DNA from: Camillea tinctor
Taxonomy: Eukaryota; Ascomycota; Sordariomycetes; Xylariales; Xylariaceae
NCBI GenBank assembly: GCA_022578605.1
Contig: MU394081.1
Coordinates: 366,598-430,597 of the forward strand
DNA length: 64,000 bases
Direction: 5' to 3'
This document shows, piece after piece, positions 46,604 to 58,032 of the stretch. The notes below the pieces were generated by a model, which did not search any database, was not told where the DNA came from, and was given only the letters and a program-made list of their open reading frames with translations. A program made the position numbers and the translations under genes. Each line of letters begins with the position of its first letter. Position 1 is the first letter of the stretch.

Positions 46604-48028
46604 ATGATAATACGATCCCTCTCTAGAATACCCCTATCACCACCAAAATGCTATCGCGTAGCAGCATCATGCCGTCTCCGCAGCTATTACTCCACCAACA
46701 CCTACTATGACGAGGACGTGCCCCCCTTCCCCGACCCCGCCGCCGTCGACATCGAGGCCCTGAGGCGCAAGCTGATCTCCCGCGTACCGCGCATGACCTG
46801 GGACGTCATGCACCCGACGAACTCGCATCTTCTGAACCTCGCCCTGGCCGGCGTCATCCCGAAGCGGTACCAGTTCTCGCACTTCCGCCTGCCCGACGGC
46901 AGCCGCGACACCACCGACCTGGACGAGCCCTTGTCGCAGAACGACGTCGACATCGCAGCCTGGTTCCTGGGCAAGGGGCCCGAGGACAGCTACCGCCTGC
47001 CCCCGGGGCACCACTTTGTGTACTTCCCGCTGCAGCTGGCGGCCAACGCGCTCTGCCCCGACGGGACGGACCCGTTCCCGAGCCCGGGCGGCCCCTGGAC
47101 GCGGCGGCTGTGGGCCGGCGGCGCGCTGAGCAACCTCGACGGCAACATGCTGCGGCTGCGGGGCGGCCCCGCCGTGTGCGCCGAGCACATCGAGTCGGTG
47201 ACCGCCTTGGGGCTGCCCGGGCGCGAGAAGATCTTCGTGGAGATCGTGCGCGAATACCACGACGGGTCGTCGTTCCTGCGCCAGTGGCGCCCCCGCGGCG
47301 AGAGGAAGCCCATCGTCGAGCGGCGGCGGCTGGTCTTCATGCGCGGCCAGTCCGCCGAGGAGGCCCTCGAGGAAGAGCGCACGAGGGCCGTGGCCGACCA
47401 TAGGAGTGGGCAGACTTTGAGTGCGTTTATCATCCCCTTTCCTATCCTCTCTCTCATTCCCTTTCATCCCCCCTCTTTAAAGTCGCAAAAGAAAAGGAAA
47501 GAAAAAAGCTGACTTCACTCTTCACTTCCCCCAGGAATAAAACCACCCACCTTCACCGTAACCATAACCCCCACGCAAACCCTGCTCTTCCAGTACAGCG
47601 CGCTCTCCCACAACGCGCATCACCTGCACCTGGACCGGGAGCGGACCCTCAAGACGGAAGGGCACCGCAACCTGCTCGTCCACGGGCCCCTATCCGTGAC
47701 CCTGATCCTCGCCATCGTCGGCGCCCGCAAGCGCGTCGCCAACATGACGTACCGGCACCTCGCGCCGCTCTACGTCGACGAGCGCATGAAGATCTGCGTG
47801 CGCCGGCAGAAGCGCAAGCCGCCGCCGGGGACGGGGAAGGAAGAAGAAGAAGGGGAAGAGGAAAAGGAAGAGGAATGGAACTGGGACGCCCCGCTGCCCG
47901 AGCACCCCACCAATAAGCTCGAGATATGGGATGTCTGGATCGAGAACCTGTACGGCACCCTGTGCGTGAGGGGCGTCGTCGAGACGAGTGGCGATCGCGC
48001 GGCGTCTCCTCTGCAGTCGCTGCAATAG
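46604..48028 (+). CDS. HTD2: Mitochondrial 3-hydroxyacyl-thioester dehydratase, HTD2-like
   Basis: Two exons, 46604-47420 and 47535-48028, encode 436 residues. The 114 nt intron has a GTGCGT donor and CCCCAG acceptor, and the phase-1 join gives TLRIKPPTFTV. An in-frame ATG also exists at 46520. The one at 46604 is preferred because the next 30 residues are rich in Arg and Ser, lack acids and end RSYYS, like a mitochondrial presequence. The C-terminal hot-dog region shows LLFQYSALSHNAHHLHLD and LLVHGPLSVTL, the pattern of fungal HTD2, which dehydrates 3-hydroxyacyl-ACP in mitochondrial fatty acid (lipoate precursor) synthesis. A Lys/Glu run (KEEEEGEEEKEEE) encoded by a GAA/GAG microsatellite interrupts the C-terminal part. 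Codon usage is extremely GC-rich from about 46700. Confidence 0.85.
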
Positions 48029-49238
48029 ACGCAGGATGCGACCCCCGAGGATTCGTGTTGACGGATACTCTCCCAATTACTAGATCAAGATACCTTACCT
48101 ACCTGACCTAGGTAGTAGTACTTTAACTTGTAAGAAAATGTGTGGGCTGGCTCATGTACTAACATCAACAAAATACTACTACAAAATACTGCTTATACCT
48201 GTTAAATAAATAAATAAAACAGAAAAATAACCAAGCTACAATCTTCATATAGATGCGTTAGAGCAGCATAGACTAATGTAATCACGGAAAGCAAAGAATC
48301 AAACCAGCATCTTGGGTAAGTTTTTTATCATCTTAAGATTTGCATCTTATCTAGGAACTCTCCTTTCTCTCTACTACTGCTACTACTCCCCTTTCCTTCT
48401 TTGCATAAGGAATCTCCCGTAACGATCGGATTCAGATTCAGGCCAGGTCGAGTGAGCTCGTAAAATTGAAGAGAGAGATGAACAACGACGAAAAATCCAT
48501 CCTTCTTCCCTTCCCCCTTGACCTCTCTCCTCCCTATAAGCGGGACCGACCTGCCAACCTGATCCCTTATTCCCTCTCCCCCTGAATAGTGAAAATCATG
48601 ACGCTTTGGTTCGTTCTTTCGTGACTAAAATTCATTACAAAAAATTACATCGCTTCAGCAAAGAAGAAAAAAATCCGTTCCTTATTGTCCATGTTATGCA
48701 AATGATAACCTTGATGCGTTGTTGTCCGTCCAAATCTTCTCTCATCTCCAACGAAGGAATAGAAAAAAACAGATACCCCCTCCTGCGCGCAATTTGCTGC
48801 TGCGAAACGGGAAGAAAGAGATAAAATGGATGAAACAGGAATATCAAATTGACTGAAAAATGGCCGAATTGGTAGGGTCCTTGCATGCAAGTTTGCGAGC
48901 TAAACAGAAATATAAACTCCCAGAGTATAGAGAAAAAGAAGCTCCCTTTTAAGTCCTCCTGCGTTATAGAAATTTCAGAGAAAAATCAGGCCTCTAAGAT
49001 GAAGACTATGCAGGCCTTATGCCAGCGCCAAAGCCTGTGGCAGTTTGGCGACGCGATCTTGGGAGACTATGTTGGGTTTGCTGGCGTCTTGGTGACGTAG
49101 CGAGCCAGTGTCCTTAGACAAAGGGTATATAGAAGACTTGGTGTTGGGCTTCTTTCCATCCGGTTGAATTTGCCAGTCAGAGCATAGCTTGACAACCATT
49201 CGGTTCCAAGCCATGGCAAAATGAGGTAAATCGACTTC
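48029..49238. other. Intergenic between convergent genes
   Basis: This contains the 3' flanks of HTD2 (+) and STE11 (-), with AT-rich sequence including AATAAA-like runs at about 48203-48230. The short ORFs show no family features. No gene is seen. Confidence 0.7.
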
Positions 49239-52022
49239 CTAGGTGATGGGAGTTAAGAACGGGCTCAACATGAGATCGTCCGCGCTTGGCCGCAGATTGT
49301 GATCAATCTCGAATGTTTTGCTCAAGAACTCCACAGCCTCAGGACTGGCACTGTCTGGGATGGTGGGAGCGGCCTTGCCACCACCAATCTTGAAGATGGC
49401 TTGCAGCTGACTGCAGTCTGGAAATGGGTGCGTTCCCGTCATCATCTCGACAACTAGACAACCAAGAGACCATATGTCGGCCTTCCGGGTATAAGAAGTC
49501 TGCTTGACAACCTCAGGTGCCATCCAGAAAACGGAACCTTGAAGAGAGGGGCGATGTTTGTTGTTGTTCGCACCGCTGAGGATATTAGACGCCTCGAGTT
49601 TCTTGCTGATTCCGAAATCAGATATCTTGATAGTACCCTTGTTATCGACGAGAATGTTGGCACCCTTGATATCGCGGTGAATAATATCCATATTATGTAG
49701 GTATGACAGACCATTGAGAATCTGTCTAACAAAGCTGCGAACCAGAGGCTCGGGGAGGGCACCGTAGGAGTTGAGCATGGTTTGAACGGAGCCACCAGGG
49801 ACATACTCGAGGAAAATGTTAAGATACTCGGACGAAGAGCTGCAACCTAGATACTGCACAATATTTGCGTGGCGTAGATCTCGAAGCAGACCAATTTCCC
49901 GCTTGAGGGCTTCGATCATGCTCTTCTTGCGAGCATCGATCTGGCTGTTAGCCCCTGGTGACGGGGACTCTACCTGCTTAACAGCAAGAAGCTCCCCAGT
50001 CACGGCATGAAGAGCAAGATAGACGCAACCGAAGGAACCCTGACCAATCAAGGCACCCTTCATCCATTTGTTGTCGTCCCAAGACTCGCCAGCAAGGAAG
50101 CTTTCTAGCTCCTCGTCTGCGTCCTCCCCGTCTTCGCTCAGGGCCTGAGTGAGCTCCTTTACAGATCCAGACCCCTGCGTGCTCGTCTCATCAAAGTAGC
50201 TGTGTCGCACAACGTTGCCGTCAGGATCGGTGATGCTAACTGGATTCGTATCGGATCCACTGTCTGCAAAAGAGACATAGGATTTGCGGTTAGGCTCAAG
50301 AGGAGATTCCTCGCGTAGCGTATCTAGAACTGATGACGCAACGGAATCCCGGTATGAGTGTGGCAGACGGCCCTGCATATCGCGAGGCTTGATCTTAGCA
50401 AGCTGCCCGTTGTTCAACCAGGTGTCGGCAATTGTTGGGATAGGCGGTGCATCCTGAATGCTAGAAGCAAAGCTCAGGTTGCTCGCAACACTCAATCGGC
50501 TATTAACCTTGCTCAGCCGTGTCGACCGACGCATGGATAGTCGAGCGGTTCGGTCGATATCCTCTCGTGGATGATCCGGGAAGTAGGATGTGAGATCAGA
50601 GGTGATCAACTCGCTAGGAGGTCTGAGTCCACCGAACTGTCTGAGGATACCCTTTCGTCTAGGGACGGATCTATCATCGCTAGGTGCCGGTCGCTCTAAG
50701 TCTCTGGCAGCATTATGCAGATTTCGCTCACGATCTTGGAAGGATATGGGTGATAGGGGCTGTTGGAGACCTTCGTTCCAGCTCTCCCCTAGCAGTTTCT
50801 GCACCTTTAGCTGACTTCTCTTGTCCTGTACGTTCTCGAGGGCACGGGCGTGGTTTTGCTGCGCTTCCTCCATGGCAATGGCAGCAGCTCTCTGCAATTC
50901 CGACTCTCCAGGCTCGCCGGAGGGCACTCTTCGGAGAATTAGACGATTTCTCTCGGGGCGTTTCTGATCCTTGATAATACGCCATAACTCGGTGTCGCCA
51001 AGACGGCGGCATTGCTTGGGATCGGGTTCGACACCGGCCAGGACCCAGAAACAATAGTTCCGGTCGTGGTCTTCACGTAGGGCGAATTTACGGAGGGTCA
51101 CGCGCATTACTTCTTCGCAATTCTGGCAATCTGCAATCTTGACAACCTTGGTAATACCGCCCGTGGAAATAACGCGGATGACTTCTTGACCCTGTGGGAG
51201 TGCTGCCATCAGCGAACCATCCTGACTCGAGTTATTTCTCGTGTGGGTCATTACCAGACGGCTGGGCACAAGGGGCTCGGGAGGAGACCCAGGCCCGCGA
51301 CTGGTCGAGTTTGGCGTCGCGCTGCTCATATACGGCTGGTTCTGGGGGTAACGTTGCTGTCTTGCGGTTCGGATATCGGCGCTGTGGAGGGGCGAGTTGG
51401 GGCGCGAGTCCATCATGGAGGTCACTCCGAGGCTCGGAATATCAGCCCTAGAATATCTCTTATTCGCAGAGGGGGTCGGTAGGGCTCGGTTACTAGAGTT
51501 GATGGGTCTGGGCGAGCCGGTCGAAGAGGTGTACTGCTCGAGACCAGCAAAGGAATCCTGAGAACAGCTCGTCAGAGGAAGCACTCGTGGACTTGCTATA
51601 GTACTTACGCGATTGCGACGCTTCTGGTTGGCATAGGCCTTAGTGCGGAGTTTCTTGATTCCGAGGAACAATCGCACACGGTCGCCAACTTTGTCGATAC
51701 CCATCTCCTTGAGAACGTCCTTATCCATCTCAAGGAGATTCTCTCCGTTGATGTTGTTCTTGCGGAAGAGCTTCTCGTACTCGCCGCACTTGACGCTCCG
51801 CAAGTATTCACAGACCTGGTCCTCGGTCCAGTTCTTAACTGCATCGGGACCGTCAACGTCAGAGAACTCAGATTCGGTGGGGCTCGAGTAAGGCTGGCCC
51901 GAAGCCTGCACAGCTATAGCTCTTCTCGTCGGCGGCATGTTAGAGGGCGTGTTGGAAACAAGGGTTGAACCGGAGGAGGCCAAAGAAGCCGGAAACGACG
52001 ACTTAGAAGCTAACATCGCCAT
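49239..52022 (-). CDS. STE11: MAP kinase kinase kinase Ste11
   Basis: Two exons, 52022-51609 and 51557-49239, encode 910 residues. The 51 nt intron (GTAAGT donor, CTGACG branch, TCTCAG acceptor) is a multiple of three without a stop, so it reads through as 17 extra residues. Domains in order: SAM at about 62-128 (VKNWTEDQVCEYLRSV, for Ste50-type binding); Ras-association-like at about 263-349 (VIRVISTGGITKVVK); and protein kinase at about 636-906. The kinase has glycine loop GQGSFG, catalytic AVK Lys at about 665, HRDIKGAN with Asp at about 767, SDFG and the activation segment ending WMAPE. This is the fungal Ste11/NRC-1 kinase that activates Ste7 in the pheromone, fusion and invasive-growth MAPK cascade. 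All kinase key residues are present. Confidence 0.95.
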   Translation of the reverse strand: MAMLASKSSFPASLASSGSTLVSNTPSNMPPTRRAIAVQASGQPYSSPTESEFSDVDGPDAVKNWTEDQVCEYLRSVKCGEYEKLFRKNNINGENLLEMDKDVLKEMGIDKVGDRVRLFLGIKKLRTKAYANQKRRNRVSTIASPRVLPLTSCSQDSFAGLEQYTSSTGSPRPINSSNRALPTPSANKRYSRADIPSLGVTSMMDSRPNSPLHSADIRTARQQRYPQNQPYMSSATPNSTSRGPGSPPEPLVPSRLVMTHTRNNSSQDGSLMAALPQGQEVIRVISTGGITKVVKIADCQNCEEVMRVTLRKFALREDHDRNYCFWVLAGVEPDPKQCRRLGDTELWRIIKDQKRPERNRLILRRVPSGEPGESELQRAAAIAMEEAQQNHARALENVQDKRSQLKVQKLLGESWNEGLQQPLSPISFQDRERNLHNAARDLERPAPSDDRSVPRRKGILRQFGGLRPPSELITSDLTSYFPDHPREDIDRTARLSMRRSTRLSKVNSRLSVASNLSFASSIQDAPPIPTIADTWLNNGQLAKIKPRDMQGRLPHSYRDSVASSVLDTLREESPLEPNRKSYVSFADSGSDTNPVSITDPDGNVVRHSYFDETSTQGSGSVKELTQALSEDGEDADEELESFLAGESWDDNKWMKGALIGQGSFGCVYLALHAVTGELLAVKQVESPSPGANSQIDARKKSMIEALKREIGLLRDLRHANIVQYLGCSSSSEYLNIFLEYVPGGSVQTMLNSYGALPEPLVRSFVRQILNGLSYLHNMDIIHRDIKGANILVDNKGTIKISDFGISKKLEASNILSGANNNKHRPSLQGSVFWMAPEVVKQTSYTRKADIWSLGCLVVEMMTGTHPFPDCSQLQAIFKIGGGKAAPTIPDSASPEAVEFLSKTFEIDHNLRPSADDLMLSPFLTPIT

Positions 52023-55000
52023 TGTAAACGGTGGTGGGTGTAAGTCAAGACGACATGAATGAAGAGTTCAGGGCGGGTAGCCGTAAGAAGGTAAGTGAGA
52101 TACAGATAGGTACCCGTGGGGGGGGGGGATCTTTTCTTTATTGGCAACTTTTCTTTCTCGCGGGGCGGAACAAAGCGCGTGGTAGTGGTAGTAGTGGAGG
52201 AACCGAGTGAGACGATGGGCGCAAGTGGCTAAAATAAAACCCGACGATGCGCAAAGTCAACCGATTTGGCTTGGCGTAGATTGGAAGTGACGGACACAAA
52301 CTACCTTGGTGGTTTCAAATGGCGTCGGCCGCGTAGACTAGGTGGGCTGACGAGAGTGAAGTTGAAACCAGATGCTAAGAATTGCCCAGGCACGAGTTCG
52401 TGAGAAGTGAGCAGTTGAGTTCAACCTAGAAAGGTAATTTAATTAATTCACTGCAGCGAGGGGACCTGGGACCTATTTTGGGTTCAGACCCTGCAGTGAA
52501 AGAAATAGGGTTGACGTCCTTCCTCAACGTTGAATTTATGCAGAGTATAGAAGGAAAAGATTTCTGACTAGCTCTTTAGTGTATCTGTCAGACGAAGGTT
52601 TAAAAAAAGAAAAGAGAGAGAGAAAATGCAAACATCCCAGGAGGGGAGGGGGGGTTAAAGGGCCACGAGGTATTATTCTTGGGGAAGTAAGAAAATAACA
52701 ATTCAGCAGGGATAAAATAAAAAAAGGTGTAGGATTGAATGGAGAGGGGGAAAATAGAAAGAACAATAGGAAAAAAAAAAAAAGTTGGTTCGGACCTCGA
52801 ATTGGGTACTATGGTATTTGTCGTGTTTGGTACGAAGTATCAATGAATGAAAAAGAAGTGAGGCTACCTTGGGATGATGTGGGAGGGATGCCAAGTAAGT
52901 GAATGGAAGAAAAAAAAAAGAGCTAAGTCGGGTTGCATGTGTTGCAGGAAGCGCGGCCCTACCTCTGTACCCTACCTCTGTACCCACGCTGCGGCTTAGT
53001 CGATGTACCTCGAGTACACTATAACTATAAAAGCTCAGCTACCGAGTAGAGGGATTGAGGGACTCTTAGCACATCTCTAGCCTGCTTTGAGTTGAATTTA
53101 GGGGGCCTTCGGGGGCCTTTAGTGCATCCGAGGTGCAGGTACTTCCTTTGTTTCTACGCATGTCCATTGGCTCATCATCCTGGTCATAAGCATTACGGCG
53201 GCAGCTGGTGTGAAACTCGTCAAGTGGGGCCCTGGTCGCTCACTTTGCCTGCTGCTACGCTAGCGTGCGAGTGCGAGTACAACTAGAAACGACTTTTTCA
53301 ACTCTCTTTCCTTCCTTCCTTCCTTTGCCGTAGCTTGACCGACCGATTGACTAGCTTTGCAAAGTGGGTCCGCTCTGAACCTTGGAGATCTTGGTCGATC
53401 AATGTGACCCTTATGTCTCTCTGTCTCTCTATTCCTAATGTACAACTAGAGTATTTCCCTCAAGCTCGTGCTAGTGCTCATGCTTAAGAGAAAAGAAGAA
53501 GAACGAAAAAAGAACTTCTTTCGGCAATGACAACTTTTTTTCTTACGGAACGGATAAGATGACCTAAGAAAGAGAGAAGTCTGTGTTACCATACGAGCAG
53601 ATCCCTACCAGCTTAATGTATGTACACTACGAGATATCGCAGGGTTCTGAACGAATGCAAACCTCCGCACCCTGTCCAGCCTATCGTATTAATTATTAGT
53701 ACTTATTAGTAGTAGCATTACACATTATATATATGTATACCTACATATACATACATATATAGGCTATGGCATATCTCGTCGGTCCTTCGTCACCATAAGC
53801 AGGAATTCCGCCTTTCCACCAGCTGGCTTCGTATCAGATGTTATTAACCCAGCTATCTCGGTATACTGCACTGGTGAGCAAATAAACAAAAACAACAAAA
53901 TAACAGCAGTAACGCCTTGCCCCCCGTTCCCTTGGCCTTGTCGATCCATCGCATCCACCCATCATCCATTCATCGATCCCCCTTGGGAATTCCTTACGGT
54001 TGGTTATGCTTGGTTGGCAAAGTGGGCAGCTTTGTCCATTTCCGTCCAGAACAGATCGACAAAGCAAACATTGATGACTATACCACATAACAAGACTACA
54101 TATAGATTGTACGGTACAACTATATATAATCCTCCATCTTATCGGACGTGGTGCGGGAGCCATGCGGACCGTGTCATTCATCAATTCTGGCTCATAGAAA
54201 CGTTCGAAAAGAAAGTTATAGGTAATCTACCCAGTGCGTATCGTGAAAAGGCATCTCGTAGTGCAAGCATGTGCATATCTATATGTCTACACTGCAATAC
54301 GCCTGACTACCTACCTGTGGCTATCTACAGCTACGTGGCTGCGTGGGCAGATAGCCAGTAGCGTAGAATGGTGCAAGGAGAGGGGCGTCAGGGGTCCAGC
54401 TGACAGGGATGTTTGTTGGACCGCGATCTCCAACTTGAAACCAGCTGTGTTTCGACCAATTTTGGCGGCTCGGTCGAGCTGGTACGAGATGGGAATCGGG
54501 GCGTTAAAAGCGGTCTACTCCGTACTTCGTAATCCGTACTGCTAGGTTAAGTAGGTACTTAGGTAAGATACCTAGGGAACCCAAGTAACCTAAGCCTCCA
54601 AGAAGACCCCTATATCGGCTGTATCCCTCGTGCCGGTACTGTACTAGTGTAGTATAGTTCTACCACTGGTACTACCTACGTAAGTTAAGTTCTCTCCATA
54701 TGGGGGTGGGTGGCAAGGGGTTCATCTTGTGTTATTCGCATACATAAGATACATAGACAAAAAGTTATGAACCCTGCAACCCACGAAAAAAAAGTTGATA
54801 TCAGTGGTGTAGGTTATGTATGAGTACCCGCCCATCCACGGATTGCCTACCATGAGACTCGGGCAAGTCGGGAAAGGCGTCATAGGGTGAATATCGCTAT
54901 CAAAAGCATCCCCATTCCAAGTGGTTCCGACCCTGTGATTCACACATGGACGGGCAATTATGACGAAGCACCACGAAGATCTGTCATCAGACAAAAGATC

Positions 55001-58000
55001 GCATAAGAATACCCCATATTCTGAACTTCACGGGATTATTCATCCGATCAATGGGGGTGTTGTTTTATGCAGGCGCGTGCACCAACAACAACTCTGGCAA
55101 CAATCCGTGATGATCGGTCGAGCGACCGTGATGAAAACTTTGTCCGCGTTTAAATGTTGATGGAGATGAGCTAATAGAAAGATACCAATAGCGCTCATAG
55201 GAATCGAACCTACACTTACTATTAAACTCGCCAAGTAGTCCACAGCCACAAGTGTGCGCCCACGCATCCAAAGTATAAGAACAAAGAACTTAAAAACGGA
55301 CAGAAGACAATGGACACTCCCGGGACTGAACACTCAACCTTGCGATGAGACAGCAACACTTGTGGACTATGAGCGCTACCAGATGAGCTAATAGAAAGAT
55401 ACCAATAGCGCTCATAGGAATCGAACCTACACTTACTATTAAACTCGCCAAGTGATGGCGGCACCGGGACTAGTTACCGTCAGCCCTAGCGCATGAAAGT
55501 TAACTCTCCCTCAAACCAATGAGGTCCAAAATTGATTGAGTTCTTGTCTTCCGCAGCTACTGCATTGTCTAGCTGTGCAGGTCAGGCTGAGGTTCGCAGG
55601 CTCCGGTGCAACCATGGAGCTGCCGTCGAGCGAGGGGGGGGGGACTAAAAGACGCAGTTCACGCACCTATCTCAGGTAGGGTGAGAATTTTCCTATGCTG
55701 CCGTCCGGACATCTTGCAGCCACGGGGATATGATTGTTGCCACAAGTAGGACAAGGTAATACCTAAGCAAACCACGGGCTGTGTTCCGCACAGCATGTAT
55801 CCTTTTTCAAGGTGCTGCTGGCCTGCTGGCAGGCTGGCAACTGGTTAGCATACGTAGTCAGCGACAAGTCCCTGGGGTTGCAACCGCTCACGGCATAATA
55901 CTCACAAATAGGTGTGATACCGAGAAGTTAAGGGGTGTGGGGGTGTGGTAAGAGAGACAGACGGAGGCCAGGCTCAAAACTCGAAAAGGTAGAAGAATCC
56001 TCCCTACGGCGCCATTGGCACACCACAAGCCGGAAATGGGAGATGAAAGTACACCAAAGGATCGGGAAAGGGAGAGAGGAAATAACAACAATGAAGGACC
56101 GTCGGCTCCCTCGATGGTATGAGGTATAGTATGTACTACTCAATGCATCAAACATTGGCCTTTTGCGTGTTTTGGGCGTTCCGTTCCTGATTCCTAAGCC
56201 CTCCTAAGCCCTCCTATCCCTCTTCTCGTACCTGGAAAGACACGGAGTTGGGACAGAGTAGCAGCAAGGCACGGAGTAATATTCCATCCATACAGAATAA
56301 GCAGGCCACCCACGAAAGAGAAACGCACAAAGTAATGCCATTAAGCCGTCCAGAGAGGTGTTCCCACGTGGGAAAGTATGATTATGTATATGATCCTTCT
56401 CGATCCAGCAACCCACATCAATGGCCTAAATTTATCACTATTGGATTGCCAGAGTGCTTAGCGTGGCATCATCAAATAGTCAAGGTCGAAGACGGAAACA
56501 AGGGAGACAGACTATGTATGTATGCAGTATGCAGTATGCTAGGTTAACCAAAATGTCCAAGGCTTCCCACTGGAGGATGCCAGTGCCAGCAAACAGTTGA
56601 TCTGTCAGATGCAAATGATCAGAATCGTATATGATTCCTCGATCCCTCCCTGCCTTCCTGCCTCTCCCTTTCCTCCTTCGACGGAAATTACATTGCAGAA
56701 AGAGTTTTCTTTCTTCTTCTTTTTCTTTTCTCAATGTCGTGCATGGAATAATCTCCACAAGGCAAACGATGCTAGCAATAGGAGAAGGGATTTGGCTGAC
56801 CTGGGGAGATGTGAAAAGTACGATGACGTTATTCAAGTAAGTCGTATTAATACCTAAACCTAGATCTCACTAGGACAGCCAATAGTCTTGAAGTATGCTG
56901 GTAAATCTGCATTTCGCCAGTGCGCAGAGGCCGTCTTTTAGACCCTGGCAAAGATTAAGTAGTTGTGTCATCGTCGAAAAAGTATCTTACATATATATCT
57001 TGGCTTCCACAACTTCAACAATGTAGGTTATGTATGTAATGAAATGAAAAAAAAGAAGTGAGGTAGGTTATTAATGTCACATGTAACTATTTAAATTGAA
57101 TTATTTATTTAGGTGTAATTTAGGAAGAACGTTGAAGGGATTTTGTTTTATATATATTTTTATAGAGTACATTACCTACTGCATAGAATATACCTACACT
57201 AGATAAAAGAGTTACAACTACCTACCTAGATGCAACCTTATTGTTCATACGAACATCGGATTCTCCAGATGAAAACATCGAATTTGCATCATTGGCACGG
57301 GCCAGATAAGTGACCCCTGGCGGAAGAATGATTGGTGAGGCGTTCTGATTGGCTCGTATTCGGAAAGAAAACCGGTTCCTTTCATCATCGGCTAAGAAAT
57401 TGACGACGCAAGAGCAGATCAATAGCAAGTTATAGCGGGGCAAGGAACGTAACTGCCCACACGAGAATGAGCCCAGAGAAAGAGAGCTATGAGCTCCAAC
57501 TTACTAAACCAACTACTTCTTACTACAGCTTGTTTAGTTCCTCTTTGACAACCTTCGAAATTACATTACAGAAAAAGAAATATTTGCATACACACCTACA
57601 CATTTCCAGGTTAGGACATAATCTATAATTCTATCCATTCTACCTACATACCTTAACTAGATATTTTATTATTATTATTATTGAATCTTTATTCGCTCAA
57701 TCCTTAGTCTTTTTAAACAATGAGTCCTTAGGTACACACTACTTTGTTAAGAGCAGTGCTCGGACTCGGTGTTTTTTTCTTTTCTTTTCTTTATTTTTTT
57801 TTCGCTGACAGTTGATGTTCGCCTTTTATTTTATTTTTATTTTATATTTTTCCCTCTGTCTTATCTTTGATCTTTGTTGCTACTTACCACAATAGAACAC
57901 CAAGGTCTACACCACCCTAATTCTCTTGCAACTCTATTCGCTTGTTCCTGTCCCGATAACCAATTGAAATGACGCGGGCTCATCTGCTTCGTTTCTGATA

Positions 58001-58032
58001 AGAGACACTCGAGATTGCCTCGTGGCCCAATA
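52023..58032. other. 6 kb gene-free stretch between divergent genes
   Basis: Between STE11 (-) and the LRR gene (+). It has poly-G, poly-A and poly-T runs, GAGA-rich sequence near 52610, TA-rich repeats near 53730-53760, a TACTCCGTA motif at 54517, TAGGTA-rich sequence at 54542-54590 and the duplicated tRNA-like segment at 55164-55453. The region from about 57540 to 58000 is T/C-rich with ATTATT repeats, as expected for the LRR gene promoter. No protein gene is seen. Confidence 0.6.
55164..55453. repeat. Two perfect 73 bp direct repeats with tRNA-like (pol III box) sequence
   Basis: The segment 55164-55236 is repeated exactly at 55381-55453, 217 bp away. Read on the minus strand, each copy contains GGTTCGATTCC, a perfect tRNA T-arm/B-box core, and TTAGCTCATCT, similar to a D-arm/A-box. 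The copy 2 A-box-like motif continues into GGTAGCGC, and a weaker B-box-like GTTCAGTCC follows about 59 nt later, outside the repeat. The sequence between does not fold into a normal tRNA, so this is better read as tRNA-derived, SINE-like or a rearranged tRNA relic than as a working tRNA gene. Confidence 0.65.

Noticed and set aside
46667..47467. Minus-strand ORF of 266 codons
   Set aside because: Antisense shadow of the GC-rich HTD2 exon, with Ala/Gly/Pro/Arg-rich translation and no family features.
58015..58032. Six-codon upstream extension of the LRR protein
   Set aside because: Starts with TTG; the first ATG in frame is at 58033.
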